Of a stretch of 64,000 nt of DNA, positions 33,506-43,070 are shown one piece after another. Both the position numbers and the translations under genes were made by a program. The first letter of the stretch is position 1. Each line of letters starts with the position of its first letter. The stretch spans positions 1,674,001 through 1,738,000 of the forward strand of contig NZ_MJIE01000001.1 in the NCBI RefSeq assembly GCF_001940235.1. Direction: 5' to 3'. The stretch comes from Hornefia porci (GTDB lineage Bacteria > Bacillota > Clostridia > Peptostreptococcales > Anaerovoracaceae). The notes beneath the pieces are model-generated. The model did not search any database and was not told the DNA's origin. It worked only from the letters and a program-made list of their open reading frames with translations.

Positions 33506-34266
33506 TGGCGACTCTGGTTCTGAACAATATCAGCAAGGCTTTTACAAAGGGCACTCCCGTGGTGCGCGAAATGAATCTCCGGGTTGCCGACGGGGAATTC
33601 ATCGTCATCGTCGGTCCCTCCGGCTGCGGAAAATCCACGACTCTCCGCCTCATCGCCGGACTTGAGGCTCCCGATGCAGGGCAGGTTCTGCTGGACGGTG
33701 AGGACATCGCGGCAATCAGTCCCGGAGGGCGGAACATCGCCATGGTCTTTCAGGATTACGCACTGTACGCCGGCATGAGTGTGTTTGAGAATATCGCGTT
33801 TCCGCTGCGAATGCGAAAGCTTCCGAAGGACGAGATACAGCAAAAGGTTGCGGAAACGGCCGCACTGCTCGATCTGACAGAGCTCCTCCCGCGGAACGTC
33901 CGGAAACTTTCCGGCGGAGAGAAACAGCGTGTTGCCATGGGACGGGCGATCGTGCGTCAGCCCCGGCTTTTTCTGATGGACGAACCGCTGTCGAATCTGG
34001 ACGCCAGGCTGAGAGGACAGATCCGCAAGGAAATACGACGGCTGCACCGGCAGCTGGGAATCACAACGGTGTATGTTACCCACGACCAGATTGAGGCGCT
34101 GACTCTTGCCGACCGGATTATCGTGATGGGAGACGGCGTCGTGCATCAGACAGGCACGCCGCGGGAAATCTACCGCCGGCCTGCTGATTCCTTCGTTGAA
34201 GAATTTTTCTGCGCACAACTGAAAGAATATATCGCAGAGCGCGCGGCAGTTCTGAAGGAACTCTGA
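33505..34266 (+). CDS. ABC transporter ATPase, MalK/UgpC type, lacking the regulatory domain
   Basis: 253 aa. Walker A GPSGCGKST, Q-loop MVFQDYALYAGMSV, signature LSGGEKQRVAMGRA, Walker B LFLMDEPLSNLDA and H-loop VYVTHD are all intact, and the end QTGTPREIYRRPADSFVEEFF is MalK-like. MalK/UgpC proteins usually run to about 370 residues with a C-terminal OB-fold domain; this one stops just after the nucleotide-binding domain, so EIIA-type or substrate regulation through that domain is absent. Last gene of the cluster, convergent with the ATP-grasp gene. Confidence 0.92.
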   Translation: MATLVLNNISKAFTKGTPVVREMNLRVADGEFIVIVGPSGCGKSTTLRLIAGLEAPDAGQVLLDGEDIAAISPGGRNIAMVFQDYALYAGMSVFENIAFPLRMRKLPKDEIQQKVAETAALLDLTELLPRNVRKLSGGEKQRVAMGRAIVRQPRLFLMDEPLSNLDARLRGQIRKEIRRLHRQLGITTVYVTHDQIEALTLADRIIVMGDGVVHQTGTPREIYRRPADSFVEEFFCAQLKEYIAERAAVLKEL

Positions 34267-34302
34267 ACGGAGGCTGAGAAAAAACACTCCTGACCTTATT
34301 CT

Positions 34303-35514
34303 TCACGCCTCCCCGGCTACCCTGATATCGATATGCTCCAGAGCCTGATGGAGTTTCTCCACGGCAGCCCCCAGCGTATCGCCCTTTGTAATCACATGAC
34401 CGATGCGGTGAGGTCCTACCCGGAAGGCGTGAACGCTGTCTCCGGGCGCATAATCGAACTGAATCTGTACGATGTCCGGGTCTGACGGATCGTTGCGGTT
34501 TTCCTGTGACAAAATCACCCCGTCTCTGTCGCTGGTGAGCAGCATGCTGGCGTTCGGCGTCAGCCGCGGTCTGCCGGAATCGTCCTTTATCGCCCGGAAG
34601 TCCACATGCTCTCCCAGCGCGACGCGGAGGATCTTCTCATAGTAATCGAAGCCGTAATAGATGGAAACCAGCTCCGCAAGACAGGTCGCGCCGGAACGCC
34701 CGCCCAGCTCCAGCACATAGGTTTTGCCGTCACGCATGATGAAATCGGCGTTGATGGCGCAGTTGTCCAGCTTCATGGCTGCGATGGCCTTCTCCAGCTG
34801 CTCCCGGACGTCCGGAGCGCATGCGCGGTCTGTTTCAAACGGCGCATAATGACCCACCGGCACGCCGGTGTCTCCTCTGAACACGTAGTCGCCGTGAGGA
34901 AGAATGAACTCCACCTTTCCGTCCTGTACAAAGGCCTGTGCACCGAACTCATCTCCTTCAATGAATTCCTCTGCGATGAAATAGTCGGACCGGGTATTTT
35001 CCAGCGCGTTATGCCGGGCCTCCCGGAAATCCGCCGGCGAGTCCACCCGTGTGATTCCCCGGCTGCCAGAGGAATCCACCGACTTGAAAATCAGAGGAAA
35101 CTCCAGTCCCTCCAGCAGTTCCTCATAATCTTCCCGTGCGAAGGGAATCTTGCGGAACCGGGCGGTCCGTACCCCGTATTCCTCATAGCGGGACTTCATG
35201 GCCAGTTTGTTGGATGCGATTTCCGCGGCCTCTGCGGAAAGCCCTCTCAGCCCCAGCGCATCGCATACCCGGCCGATAGTGATCACCGCCACGTCAGTTC
35301 CGGCAGTGACGATGCCGTCAACATTCTCTTCCCGGGCAATCTTCAGAATCGCCTCGTGATCCACTGTGTTCTCATAGCAGACCTTGTCCGCCAGCGGAAA
35401 TCCGGGGTAGTTTCCGGGTATGCTGGCCACGATGGTGTACAGGCCCATGCGCTTTGCCGCGCGGATCAGAGGAACCTGATAGATCCCCGCTCCCAGAATC
35501 AGTATCTTCTTCAT
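34303..35514 (-). CDS. ATP-grasp family ligase
   Basis: 403 aa. N-terminal Rossmann-like start KKILILGAGIYQVPLIRAAKRMGL, then the ATP-grasp core: SNKLAMKSRYEEYGV, PLIFKSVDSSGSRGITRV (glycine-rich loop with Lys), DYFIAEEFIEGDEFGAQAFV, INADFIMRDGKTYVLELGGRSGATCLAEL (metal-binding Glu and Asn-like positions). Such enzymes ligate a carboxylate to an amine or thiol with ATP. The start overlaps the stop of the GT2 gene (ATGA), so they act together. In this locus, acylation or aminoacylation of the sugar made by WecE is an attractive role (inference). Confidence 0.85.
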   Translation of the reverse strand: MKKILILGAGIYQVPLIRAAKRMGLYTIVASIPGNYPGFPLADKVCYENTVDHEAILKIAREENVDGIVTAGTDVAVITIGRVCDALGLRGLSAEAAEIASNKLAMKSRYEEYGVRTARFRKIPFAREDYEELLEGLEFPLIFKSVDSSGSRGITRVDSPADFREARHNALENTRSDYFIAEEFIEGDEFGAQAFVQDGKVEFILPHGDYVFRGDTGVPVGHYAPFETDRACAPDVREQLEKAIAAMKLDNCAINADFIMRDGKTYVLELGGRSGATCLAELVSIYYGFDYYEKILRVALGEHVDFRAIKDDSGRPRLTPNASMLLTSDRDGVILSQENRNDPSDPDIVQIQFDYAPGDSVHAFRVGPHRIGHVITKGDTLGAAVEKLHQALEHIDIRVAGEA

Positions 35515-36617
35515 TTCCGTACGTCCTTTCCCGCGGGCGCCGCGGCGGCCGCGCCGCCTGTGTCATGCTTTGTCGCGGCGGCAGCTGTGTGATTCGTGCT
35601 ACCGTCAGCCACGCGCTCTGCGGCAGCTTCTCCGCGCTCCGTGCCGGCCGCGGCAGCTGCGCCGCCCGTGTCGTTCTTTGTCGCGGCGGCCTCTCCGCCT
35701 GTATAGATATTCCGCACCACGAACTGCGGATTGTTGCTCATTGTCAGGAACATCCTGCCGATGTACTCACCGATAAGCCCCAGGAACATCATGATTACGC
35801 CGGAGAAAAAGAATATGGCGCACATCATGGACGACCAGCCCACGGCGGTAGACGGGAGCATCAGCTTGCGGATGAACACGACGATCGCCCCGATGAGACC
35901 TGCCGCCGCGATTACCGCGCCGAACCGTGTGGCGATCCGCAGCGGTACAATGCTGTAGCCCATGATGTTGGACCAGAGCCCCAGAAGCTTTTTCAGCGTG
36001 TAGCCGGACGTGCCGTAGGCGCGGTCGAAGTGCTTAATCGGCACACAGGAGATATTCCGCGTGGTCCGCAGGAACAGCCCCTGAAGATGAGTGTACCGGC
36101 TTTTGTACTGGATGATATAGTCCCGGACGAATCCGCGGATAATCCAGAAGCTGGAGGTCTTCATGTCCTTCGGCTTGCCGATCAGAATCCGCACTGACAT
36201 ATAGTTTACCCAGCTGCCGAAGTTCCTGAAGCCGGAGTGTTTCTTCTCCGGGTAGTAGCCGTATACGATATCGAAGCCTTTGTCAAACTCCTCGAACAGA
36301 ATCGGAAGCTGTGAGGGATGGGTCTGCATGTCGTCGTCCATCCCGATGAGCACGTCGCCCTCCGCGTAATTCAGCCCCGCCATAATCGCGTTATGCTGTC
36401 CGCTGTTCATGGCGAGCTCCACCACCTTCACAAAGTCGTAGTCGTCCGCCAGCGCCCGCAGCTCGCAGACGGTCTCTCCCCCGTCCGGAGAATAGTCGTC
36501 CACAAGGACGAACTCAAAGGGCGTCCGCCCGATTTCCGTCATCTTCTCTGCCGTCAGCTCCACCACCTGACGGATGGTGTGGGACGATTTATAGCATGGA
36601 ATTACAATCGAATACAT
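35511..36617 (-). CDS. GT2 glycosyltransferase of the CsbB/ArnC type (polyprenyl-phosphate sugar synthase)
   Basis: 368 aa. The GT-A domain begins MYSIVIPCYKSSHTIRQVVE with VLVDDYSPDGG and the DxD-like GMDDDMQTHPSQLP; two C-terminal membrane helices follow (FGAVIAAAGLIGAIVVFIRKL and MCAIFFFSGVIMMFLGLIGEYIGR). This is the layout of enzymes that load a sugar onto undecaprenyl phosphate. The last about 60 residues are Ala/Gly/Thr-rich with TKNDTGGAAAAA and TKHDTGGAAAAA, a 108-base duplication in the DNA. Divergent from wecE; the ATP-grasp gene overlaps downstream. Confidence 0.9.
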   Translation of the reverse strand: MYSIVIPCYKSSHTIRQVVELTAEKMTEIGRTPFEFVLVDDYSPDGGETVCELRALADDYDFVKVVELAMNSGQHNAIMAGLNYAEGDVLIGMDDDMQTHPSQLPILFEEFDKGFDIVYGYYPEKKHSGFRNFGSWVNYMSVRILIGKPKDMKTSSFWIIRGFVRDYIIQYKSRYTHLQGLFLRTTRNISCVPIKHFDRAYGTSGYTLKKLLGLWSNIMGYSIVPLRIATRFGAVIAAAGLIGAIVVFIRKLMLPSTAVGWSSMMCAIFFFSGVIMMFLGLIGEYIGRMFLTMSNNPQFVVRNIYTGGEAAATKNDTGGAAAAAGTERGEAAAERVADGSTNHTAAAATKHDTGGAAAAAPAGKDVRK

Positions 36618-36694
36618 ACCTTCATTCCTTACCGCGGCCCGCGGCCGCCTTAGATTTCATACCATCAATTATACACGAAAATAACAGAAATTCA

Positions 36695-36723
36695 ATGATT
36701 TTGCCCTCTGCTTATGGTATAAT
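36695..36723 (+). promoter_or_regulatory. Extended -10 promoter of the glycopolymer operon
   Basis: TATAAT at 36718-36723 is preceded by TGG, an extended -10 element; the -35 (TGATTT, 36695-36700, 17-base spacer) is weak. It lies in the divergent region between the GT2 gene and wecE. Confidence 0.55.
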
Positions 36724-36784
36724 GGACATGACCTCTGCACAGGTCGCCATCACTGAAACAAAGGACATTCTAAAGGATATTTTC

Positions 36785-37921
36785 ATGCATATTAAATTCA
36801 ACGTACCACCATATACCGGCAGAGAGAAGGAAGCCATCTGCCGGGCCATCGACAGCGGAAAAATCTGCGGCGACGGCGAATTCACAAGGAAATGCAGCGA
36901 CTGGCTGAAGGAGCAGACCGGATCTCCCGGAGTTCTCCTGACCACCTCCTGCTCCTCCGCCCTCGAGATGGCGGCTCTTCTGGCGGACATTCAGCCGGGA
37001 GACGAAGTGATTCTCCCCTCCTATACCTTTGTATCCACCGCCAACGCATTTGTTCTCCGGGGAGCGCGCCTGGTGTTCGTGGACATCCGGCCCGACACGA
37101 TGAACATCGACGAGACGCTGATTGAGGACGCGGTCACGGAGAAGACCCGCGCCATCGTTCCGGTTCATTACGCCGGCGTAGGATGCGAGATGGACGTCAT
37201 CATGGACATCGCCCGCCGTCACAGCCTGAAGGTGGTGGAAGACGCGGCCCAAGGCGTCATGGCCTTCTACCGGGGCAGGGCTCTGGGAACCATCGGAGAC
37301 TACGGCTGCTTCAGCTTCCATGAAACCAAGAATTACAGCATGGGCGAGGGCGGCGCGATTCTGATCCGCAGCGATGAGGATCTGGAGCGGGCGGAAATCG
37401 TCCGGGAGAAGGGCACCGACCGCAGCCGTTTCCTGCGGGGCCAGGTGGACAAATATTCCTGGGTGGACGTGGGCTCCTCCTATCTCCCCAGCGAGCTGAA
37501 CGCGGCCTATCTGTATCCGCAGCTTCTGCTGGCAGAGGAGATCAACCGTGACCGTCTGACAAGCTGGAATCGCTATTACACGATGCTCAAACCCCTTGAG
37601 GACAGCGGCCGCATACGGCTTCCGTACATTCCGGACGAGTGCCGGCACAACGCCCATATGTTCTATCTGAAAACCGCGGATCTGGAGGAGCGCACGGCGC
37701 TGATCCGGTATCTGGGAGAACGGGAGATTTCCGCGGTGTTCCACTATGTACCCCTGCATTCCGCCCGGGCGGGCCGGAAATTCGGCCGGTTCCACGGCGA
37801 GGACCGATATACCACAAAGGAAAGTCAGCGGCTCGTAAGACTGCCGATGTATTACGGACTGAGCGAAGAGAACATTGAGGTAGTGACGGATGCAATCAGA
37901 AGCTTTTATCAATCCCGATAA
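36785..37921 (+). CDS. wecE: dTDP-4-amino-4,6-dideoxygalactose transaminase (WecE/RffA-like)
   Basis: 378 aa from ATG 36785 with AAAGGA 8 bases upstream. A DegT/DnrJ/EryC1-type PLP enzyme: FNVPPYTGREKEAICRAIDSGKICGDGEFTRKC is diagnostic of the WecE branch; TTSCSSALEMAALL, PSYTFVSTANAFVLRG, VVEDAAQGV and the PLP-Lys in FSFHETKNYSMGEGGAI follow. WecE converts dTDP-4-keto-6-deoxyglucose (the RmlB product) into dTDP-4-amino-4,6-dideoxygalactose (Fuc4N) with glutamate as amino donor. Length is the family norm. It overlaps the YfhO gene by 32 bases, indicating coupled translation. Confidence 0.92.
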   Translation: MHIKFNVPPYTGREKEAICRAIDSGKICGDGEFTRKCSDWLKEQTGSPGVLLTTSCSSALEMAALLADIQPGDEVILPSYTFVSTANAFVLRGARLVFVDIRPDTMNIDETLIEDAVTEKTRAIVPVHYAGVGCEMDVIMDIARRHSLKVVEDAAQGVMAFYRGRALGTIGDYGCFSFHETKNYSMGEGGAILIRSDEDLERAEIVREKGTDRSRFLRGQVDKYSWVDVGSSYLPSELNAAYLYPQLLLAEEINRDRLTSWNRYYTMLKPLEDSGRIRLPYIPDECRHNAHMFYLKTADLEERTALIRYLGEREISAVFHYVPLHSARAGRKFGRFHGEDRYTTKESQRLVRLPMYYGLSEENIEVVTDAIRSFYQSR

Positions 37922-40790
37922 CGCGGCAGAAAACCGTTCTGCCTTCAGGAAGCAGTTTCTCCTCTACACCCTGCTGTTCATCATTACGGCGCTGGGAGTC
38001 TACCTCTGCTTCCTGTATTTTCATGTGACCTTCCTGCGGACCAACCACGGGAACTTCGACGGCATCGCCCAGACCTACCCGGCCTACGCCAGCATCCGGG
38101 AATACTTCGCCGCCCTGTTCTCTGGAAACGGGAAGGGCTTCTGGTCCTGGAGCCTCGGCCTGGGCGACGATTACTTTGAACTGCTGAAAAGCAAGCTGGC
38201 CAACCCTCTGACCTGGCTGATCGTGGCGGTGCCGGAGAAGTATCTGGACGTGGCCTACGACCTGGTCACGGTCTTCCGCCAGTACCTTGCCGGCGTTGCC
38301 TTCCTGTTCTTCGCCCGGGAGGTCTCTCTGAACGGGAGCCAGCGGGTCGCCGGAGCTCTCTGCTATACCTTCTCAGGCTGGATGATCACCGCCGCCGGCG
38401 CACAGGGTGCTTTCCTGAACGCGGCAGTCGTGCTTCCCCTCCTGATCATGGGCGCGGAACGGCTCCTGAAGGGGAAATCCCCTCTCCTGTTCATCCTTTC
38501 CGTCTTTCTGTTTTTTGTATCCGGCGTGACGTGGACATATGTGGGAGGCATCACCGCCGTCCTGTATTTTGTGCTCCGCTACTTTCATTACAACAAAGGA
38601 AAGGGCCCCGGCGCATTCCTGCGCTCTGCCGGCTATTACTGTATCTGCGGCGTCGCGGGGATATTAATATCCTCCGTCTTCGCCTTCTCCATGGTGCTGT
38701 CGCTGTCCGACGCAACCACGAGCGCCGCCTACGAGCCTCATACCGTCGTGTACACGCTGAAGGCCTATCTGAACTGGCTGCTGTCGTTCACGTCCATTGC
38801 CAGAACCAGCACCTACTACACCTACCTGTATATGCCGATTCTGTGCGTGATGGTTCTGCCCCTCGCGGTAAAGAACATCCGCCGGGGAAGCACCGCCGCC
38901 GTCATGGCCGGGATCCTCTTCATCGCGTCGTTCTTCCCGGTGACCGGAAAATTTTTCAACGGCTTCAGCTACAGCGTGGGGCGCTGGTTCTTCGTGCTGG
39001 TGTTCTTCCTGGTCTGGGCCGCCGTCGAAACGCTCGGACAGGAGGATTTCACCTCTAAACGGGGACTCCGCCTCATGGCTCTCTGGCTGGCTTTTCTCGG
39101 CGTCTGGAACATCGGCGTCTGTTATCTGTGGCTGAAAATCGCGGCGCTGAACGACGTCTGCGCCACCGCGGTCAGCCTTCTGTTCGGATTCCTGATTCTC
39201 CTCTGCCTCCGGCTCTGGAAGCACACGGACTTTCTGCACCGGCTCACGGAACGCCGCAGAAAACGGCTGCTGGGTGCCGCTGTGATTCTGCTGACTATGA
39301 TCAGCGTCATGGGCGCGGAGAATTTCAATGTCTTCCCCTGGTTCAGCGATTCGCTGTACTATTACGCCAGGGTGGGCGGCATCCGCGAAAACTTCGCTCA
39401 GTCCACCCAGAAGGCCGCTCAGACGCTGCAGCGGCAGGACTCCTCCTTCTTCCGCACCGACCAGGTGGACGGCAACAACGACACCCGCGTGGCGCGTGTT
39501 CAGGCCAACGAGAACCTGTATTTCGGGAACCGTTCTGTCTATATGTACTTCTCGACCATCAGCCGCAGGTGGCTCCTGTTTAACAAAGCCATGGGCAACA
39601 ACGCCGGATACTTCGACCGAACCACCAGTTTCTCCAACGACAACCGAGCCGCTCTGGATCTGCTGATGGGCGTGAAATACTTCCTCGGGGACAGCAGCAC
39701 CAAACGCCCGGGAGCCTCGGACTACGCTCCCTTCGGCTTCACCTATGACCGCACGGTCGATGGAGTACAGGTCCTGAAAAGCCGGTACTCCATCGGTCTC
39801 GGAACCACCTTCTCCGGCTACATCACTGAGTCGGAGCTGATGAAGTATCCGCCCCTTGTGCGGGAACAGGTTCTGCTGCAGGCTGCGGTCGTTCCCGACG
39901 AATCTGTCTCACAGGTCCGGGGACTGACTCATCTGAAGGCCTCCGACATCAGAACGTCCATCCGCTCCCTGGACTACCGGATCCGGAACGAGAAAAACCT
40001 GACTGTCCGGAAGTCTTCTATGACGGTGAAGGGCCGCGGAGGCAGCTTCACCATTGACGTTCCCCGGAGCGCGGACGCCGCGAACTGCCAGCTGGTTCTG
40101 TCCTTCCGGGGACTGACCCGCCGAACCAATACCTATGAGGAACGGGAACGGCTGGCCGGACGCTCCGGCAGCGCCGTCACCCTTACCGACAAAATCAGCC
40201 GGGTATCCTTTGTCGACGACGAAGCCTTCACCATCTATGCCTCCAAAGGCCTCGTGGAGAAGGACGCCATGTACCGGAAGGGGAAGAATCAGGCTCTGAC
40301 GGACATCGACGACTACAACATCAACCTTGGCTATTACAAAGACGCCTCCGGGCAGATTCACATCCGCATTGACAATCTGGGAGAATACAGTTTCCGGAGC
40401 CTGAAGGTCTACGCCGTTCCGATGGATGTCTATCAGGAGAACGCGCCGAAGCTGCAGCAGAACCGCTACCGCATCACCGGCTTCACCAATGACCGTGTGA
40501 AGGGAACGGTAAATGCGCAGAAGGACTCCGTCCTCTTCCTGTCCATCCTGGACAACCCCGGCTGGAAGGTCCGCATCGACGGAAGGCCGGTATCGAAAAT
40601 CCGGGACACCGACCTGGCCTTCACCGGAGTACGGGTAAGCGCCGGAAAACACACCGTGGAGCTGCGGTACAGTCCGGTGGTGCTTCGCCCCGCCGCGCTG
40701 TTGACAATTACCGGCATTCTTGCCATAATCATTATCGAGGTTCTGCGCAGGAGGCGCGGGGCGCGGAATAAATATTTTGTCGCGAAGTAA
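37890..40790 (+). CDS. yfhO: YfhO-family membrane glycosyltransferase
   Basis: 966 aa. The N-terminal half has about 12 membrane helices with [32 protein letters not shown] and [22 protein letters not shown], typical of YfhO; the C-terminal half (from about 470) is a large outer domain with a final helix ([19 protein letters not shown]). YfhO is the GT-C enzyme that moves a sugar from undecaprenyl phosphate to lipoteichoic acid in Bacillus and Staphylococcus together with CsbB and GtcA. Here a CsbB-like GT2, Fuc4N-forming enzymes and an LtaS-like protein are adjacent. Confidence 0.9.
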   Translation: MQSEAFINPDNAAENRSAFRKQFLLYTLLFIITALGVYLCFLYFHVTFLRTNHGNFDGIAQTYPAYASIREYFAALFSGNGKGFWSWSLGLGDDYFELLKSKLANPLTWLIVAVPEKYLDVAYDLVTVFRQYLAGVAFLFFAREVSLNGSQRVAGALCYTFSGWMITAAGAQGAFLNAAVVLPLLIMGAERLLKGKSPLLFILSVFLFFVSGVTWTYVGGITAVLYFVLRYFHYNKGKGPGAFLRSAGYYCICGVAGILISSVFAFSMVLSLSDATTSAAYEPHTVVYTLKAYLNWLLSFTSIARTSTYYTYLYMPILCVMVLPLAVKNIRRGSTAAVMAGILFIASFFPVTGKFFNGFSYSVGRWFFVLVFFLVWAAVETLGQEDFTSKRGLRLMALWLAFLGVWNIGVCYLWLKIAALNDVCATAVSLLFGFLILLCLRLWKHTDFLHRLTERRRKRLLGAAVILLTMISVMGAENFNVFPWFSDSLYYYARVGGIRENFAQSTQKAAQTLQRQDSSFFRTDQVDGNNDTRVARVQANENLYFGNRSVYMYFSTISRRWLLFNKAMGNNAGYFDRTTSFSNDNRAALDLLMGVKYFLGDSSTKRPGASDYAPFGFTYDRTVDGVQVLKSRYSIGLGTTFSGYITESELMKYPPLVREQVLLQAAVVPDESVSQVRGLTHLKASDIRTSIRSLDYRIRNEKNLTVRKSSMTVKGRGGSFTIDVPRSADAANCQLVLSFRGLTRRTNTYEERERLAGRSGSAVTLTDKISRVSFVDDEAFTIYASKGLVEKDAMYRKGKNQALTDIDDYNINLGYYKDASGQIHIRIDNLGEYSFRSLKVYAVPMDVYQENAPKLQQNRYRITGFTNDRVKGTVNAQKDSVLFLSILDNPGWKVRIDGRPVSKIRDTDLAFTGVRVSAGKHTVELRYSPVVLRPAALLTITGILAIIIIEVLRRRRGARNKYFVAK

Positions 40791-40803
40791 GGAGTTATCA
40801 TTT

Positions 40804-41676
40804 ATGAAAGGAATTGTTCTTGCCGGCGGAAAAGGCACCCGGCTCTATCCCATGACCCGGGCCGTATCCAAGCAGCTTCTGCCGATTTACGACAAACCGC
40901 TGATCTATTATCCGATCTCTGTGCTGATGCTGGCGGGGATCCGGGACATTCTGATAATCTCGACGCCGGAGGACATCGGCGCTTACGAAGAGCTCCTGGG
41001 CGACGGCAGCAGGCTGGGGCTGAATTTCAGCTACCGGATTCAGGAGAAGCCCCGGGGGCTGGCGGACGCTTTCATCATCGGCGCGGACTTCATCGGCAAT
41101 GACCGTGTATGTCTGGTGCTGGGCGACAACGTCTTCTACGGTCAGGATTTCACCCGGCTTCTGAATATGGCCAAAGAACACCGGGAGGGCGCAGCAATCT
41201 TCGGCTACCCGGTACGGAATCCCCGGGCGTTCGGCGTGGTGGAATTCGATGAGAACCATAACGTCATTTCCATCGAGGAAAAGCCGGAAAACCCCAAAAG
41301 CAGCTTCGCGGTTCCCGGACTGTATTTCTACGACAATGACGTCGTCCGCATCGCGAAGGAGATCCGCCCCTCAGCGCGGGGCGAGCTGGAAATCACTTCC
41401 GTCAACAACGCCTATTTGGAGGCGGGCCGGCTGAAGGTGATACTGATGGGGCGGGGTATGGCGTGGCTGGACACCGGCACGCCGGAAGGAATGCTGAAGG
41501 CCGCCCAGTTCGTGGAGGCGGTTCAGTCGCGGCAGGGCTTCTACATCTCCTGCCTGGAGGAAATCGCCTGGCGCAGGGGATTCATCAACGATGCGGAGCT
41601 GCGCGCCATCGGAGAAAGTCTGAGCATGACCGACTACGGCCAGTACCTTCTGTCCCTGCCGGATGCGAACGTGTAG
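40804..41676 (+). CDS. rmlA: Glucose-1-phosphate thymidylyltransferase
   Basis: 290 aa from ATG 40804 (AAGGAG 9 bases upstream). [46 protein letters not shown] is the nucleotide-binding signature; [25 protein letters not shown] and [10 protein letters not shown] follow, ending LPDANV. It makes dTDP-glucose from glucose-1-phosphate and dTTP, the entry to the pathway that continues with RmlB and WecE. The length matches short RmlA enzymes. Confidence 0.96.
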   Translation: MKGIVLAGGKGTRLYPMTRAVSKQLLPIYDKPLIYYPISVLMLAGIRDILIISTPEDIGAYEELLGDGSRLGLNFSYRIQEKPRGLADAFIIGADFIGNDRVCLVLGDNVFYGQDFTRLLNMAKEHREGAAIFGYPVRNPRAFGVVEFDENHNVISIEEKPENPKSSFAVPGLYFYDNDVVRIAKEIRPSARGELEITSVNNAYLEAGRLKVILMGRGMAWLDTGTPEGMLKAAQFVEAVQSRQGFYISCLEEIAWRRGFINDAELRAIGESLSMTDYGQYLLSLPDANV

Positions 41677-41724
41677 AGGCCGCCGTGAACGCATACGGCC
41701 GGATGCAATTGCATGGAGCGGCTG

Positions 41725-41760
41725 CGAACATCGCCGAACATCGCCGAACATGCCGAACAT
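41725..41760. repeat. Short tandem repeat between rmlA and rmlB
   Basis: CGAACATCGC is repeated, with the last units losing bases (CGAACATCGC, CGAACATCGC, CGAACATGC, CGAACAT), in the 100-base gap before the rmlB ribosome-binding site. Confidence 0.7.
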
Positions 41761-41776
41761 ATTGAAGGAGAAAGAC

Positions 41777-42796
41777 ATGCATATATTAGTAACCGGAGGG
41801 GCCGGTTTTATCGGCTCCAATTTTATTTTTTATCTGGCGGAACATCATCCGGACTGGCAGATCACCTGTCTGGACAAGCTCACCTATGCAGGGAACCTGG
41901 AAACGCTGGACTCCGTCAGGAACAAAGCCGGATTTGACTTTGTCCGGGGAGACATCGCCGACCGTGATTTTGTAAATGACTTATTCAGTCAGGGGCACTT
42001 CGACATTGTCGTCAACTTTGCTGCGGAATCTCACGTGGACCGCTCCATCGAAGACCCCGGCGTCTTCCTGAAGACAAATGTCCTGGGTACGCAGGTTCTG
42101 ATGGACGCCTGCCGCCGGTCGGGGATCCGCCGGTTCCACCAGGTGGGCACCGACGAGGTATACGGCGATCTGCCGCTGGACCGGCCCGATCTGTTCTTCA
42201 CGGAGACCACTCCGCTGACCGCCTCCAGCCCGTATTCCGCCAGCAAGGCCTCGGCGGATCTTCTGGTCATGGCCTATCACCGGACCTACGGGCTGCCGGT
42301 CACCATCAGCCGCTGCTCGAACAACTACGGTCCCTGGCAGTTTCCGGAAAAGTTGATTCCGCTGATGATCATCAACGCCCTCTCTGACAAAGCGCTGCCC
42401 GTCTACGGAACCGGGCAGAATGTCCGGGACTGGCTGTATGTGGAGGATCACTGCAAAGCCATTGACCTCATTCTGACAGACGGACAGGACGGCGAGATAT
42501 ACAACATCGGCGGTCACAATGAGAAGTCCAATCTGGAGGTGGTGAAAACGATTCTCCGCCGGCTGAACAAGCCGGAGAGCCTGATTACCTTCGTCAGCGA
42601 CCGCAAAGGCCACGACCTGCGCTACGCCATCGATCCGGCCAGAATCAGCCGGGAGCTGGGCTGGCTGCCGGACACCCGGTTCGAGGACGGAATCCGCCGC
42701 ACCATCGACTGGTACCTGGAGAACCGCCCCTGGTGGGAGCATATCGTCAGCGGCGACTACCGTCAATACTACGAGAAGATGTACCGCGGCCGGTGA
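41777..42796 (+). CDS. rmlB: dTDP-glucose 4,6-dehydratase
   Basis: 339 aa from ATG 41777, with GAAGGAG 6 bases upstream. Extended short-chain dehydrogenase: NAD loop TGGAGFIGSNF, AAESHVDRSI, GTDEVYGDL, catalytic SPYSASKASADL (Tyr-x-x-x-Lys) and SNNYGPWQFPEKLIP. It forms dTDP-4-keto-6-deoxyglucose, the substrate of WecE. No rmlC or rmlD is present in the window, which argues against dTDP-rhamnose and for an amino sugar as the local product. Confidence 0.96.
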   Translation: MHILVTGGAGFIGSNFIFYLAEHHPDWQITCLDKLTYAGNLETLDSVRNKAGFDFVRGDIADRDFVNDLFSQGHFDIVVNFAAESHVDRSIEDPGVFLKTNVLGTQVLMDACRRSGIRRFHQVGTDEVYGDLPLDRPDLFFTETTPLTASSPYSASKASADLLVMAYHRTYGLPVTISRCSNNYGPWQFPEKLIPLMIINALSDKALPVYGTGQNVRDWLYVEDHCKAIDLILTDGQDGEIYNIGGHNEKSNLEVVKTILRRLNKPESLITFVSDRKGHDLRYAIDPARISRELGWLPDTRFEDGIRRTIDWYLENRPWWEHIVSGDYRQYYEKMYRGR

Positions 42797-42886
42797 CGAC
42801 GGCCTGCGTGGCGAGGAGGACTCGGCGAACGGCAGGTTCGCAGCCGGCAGATCTGCAGCTTCGGGAGAGACGACATCCAGCGAGTT

Positions 42887-42998
42887 CGCGAACGGGCTGC
42901 AGCCGGCGGCGACCGGGACAATGTCCGGCAGATCCGCGAACGGGCTGCGGCCGGCGGCGAGAGGGACAATGTCCGGCAGATCCGCGAACGGGCTGCGC
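42887..42998. repeat. 48-bp tandem repeat, about 2.3 copies
   Basis: CGCGAACGGGCTGC begins at 42887, 42935 and 42983 (exact 48-base period). The unit also contains GGGACAATGTCCGGCAGATC. A more diverged partial unit lies before it (42840-42886), including GGCAGATCTGCAGCTTCG at 42846, which reappears almost unchanged inside the downstream LTA-synthase gene at 45570. The array fills the 274-base gap between rmlB and that gene. Confidence 0.8.
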
Positions 42999-43070
42999 GG
43001 CGAGGCGACGAGCAAATTTAAGTGATATAGAACGTGATACAGGAATAGAAGGAAAGGAAATACTGTTTTT

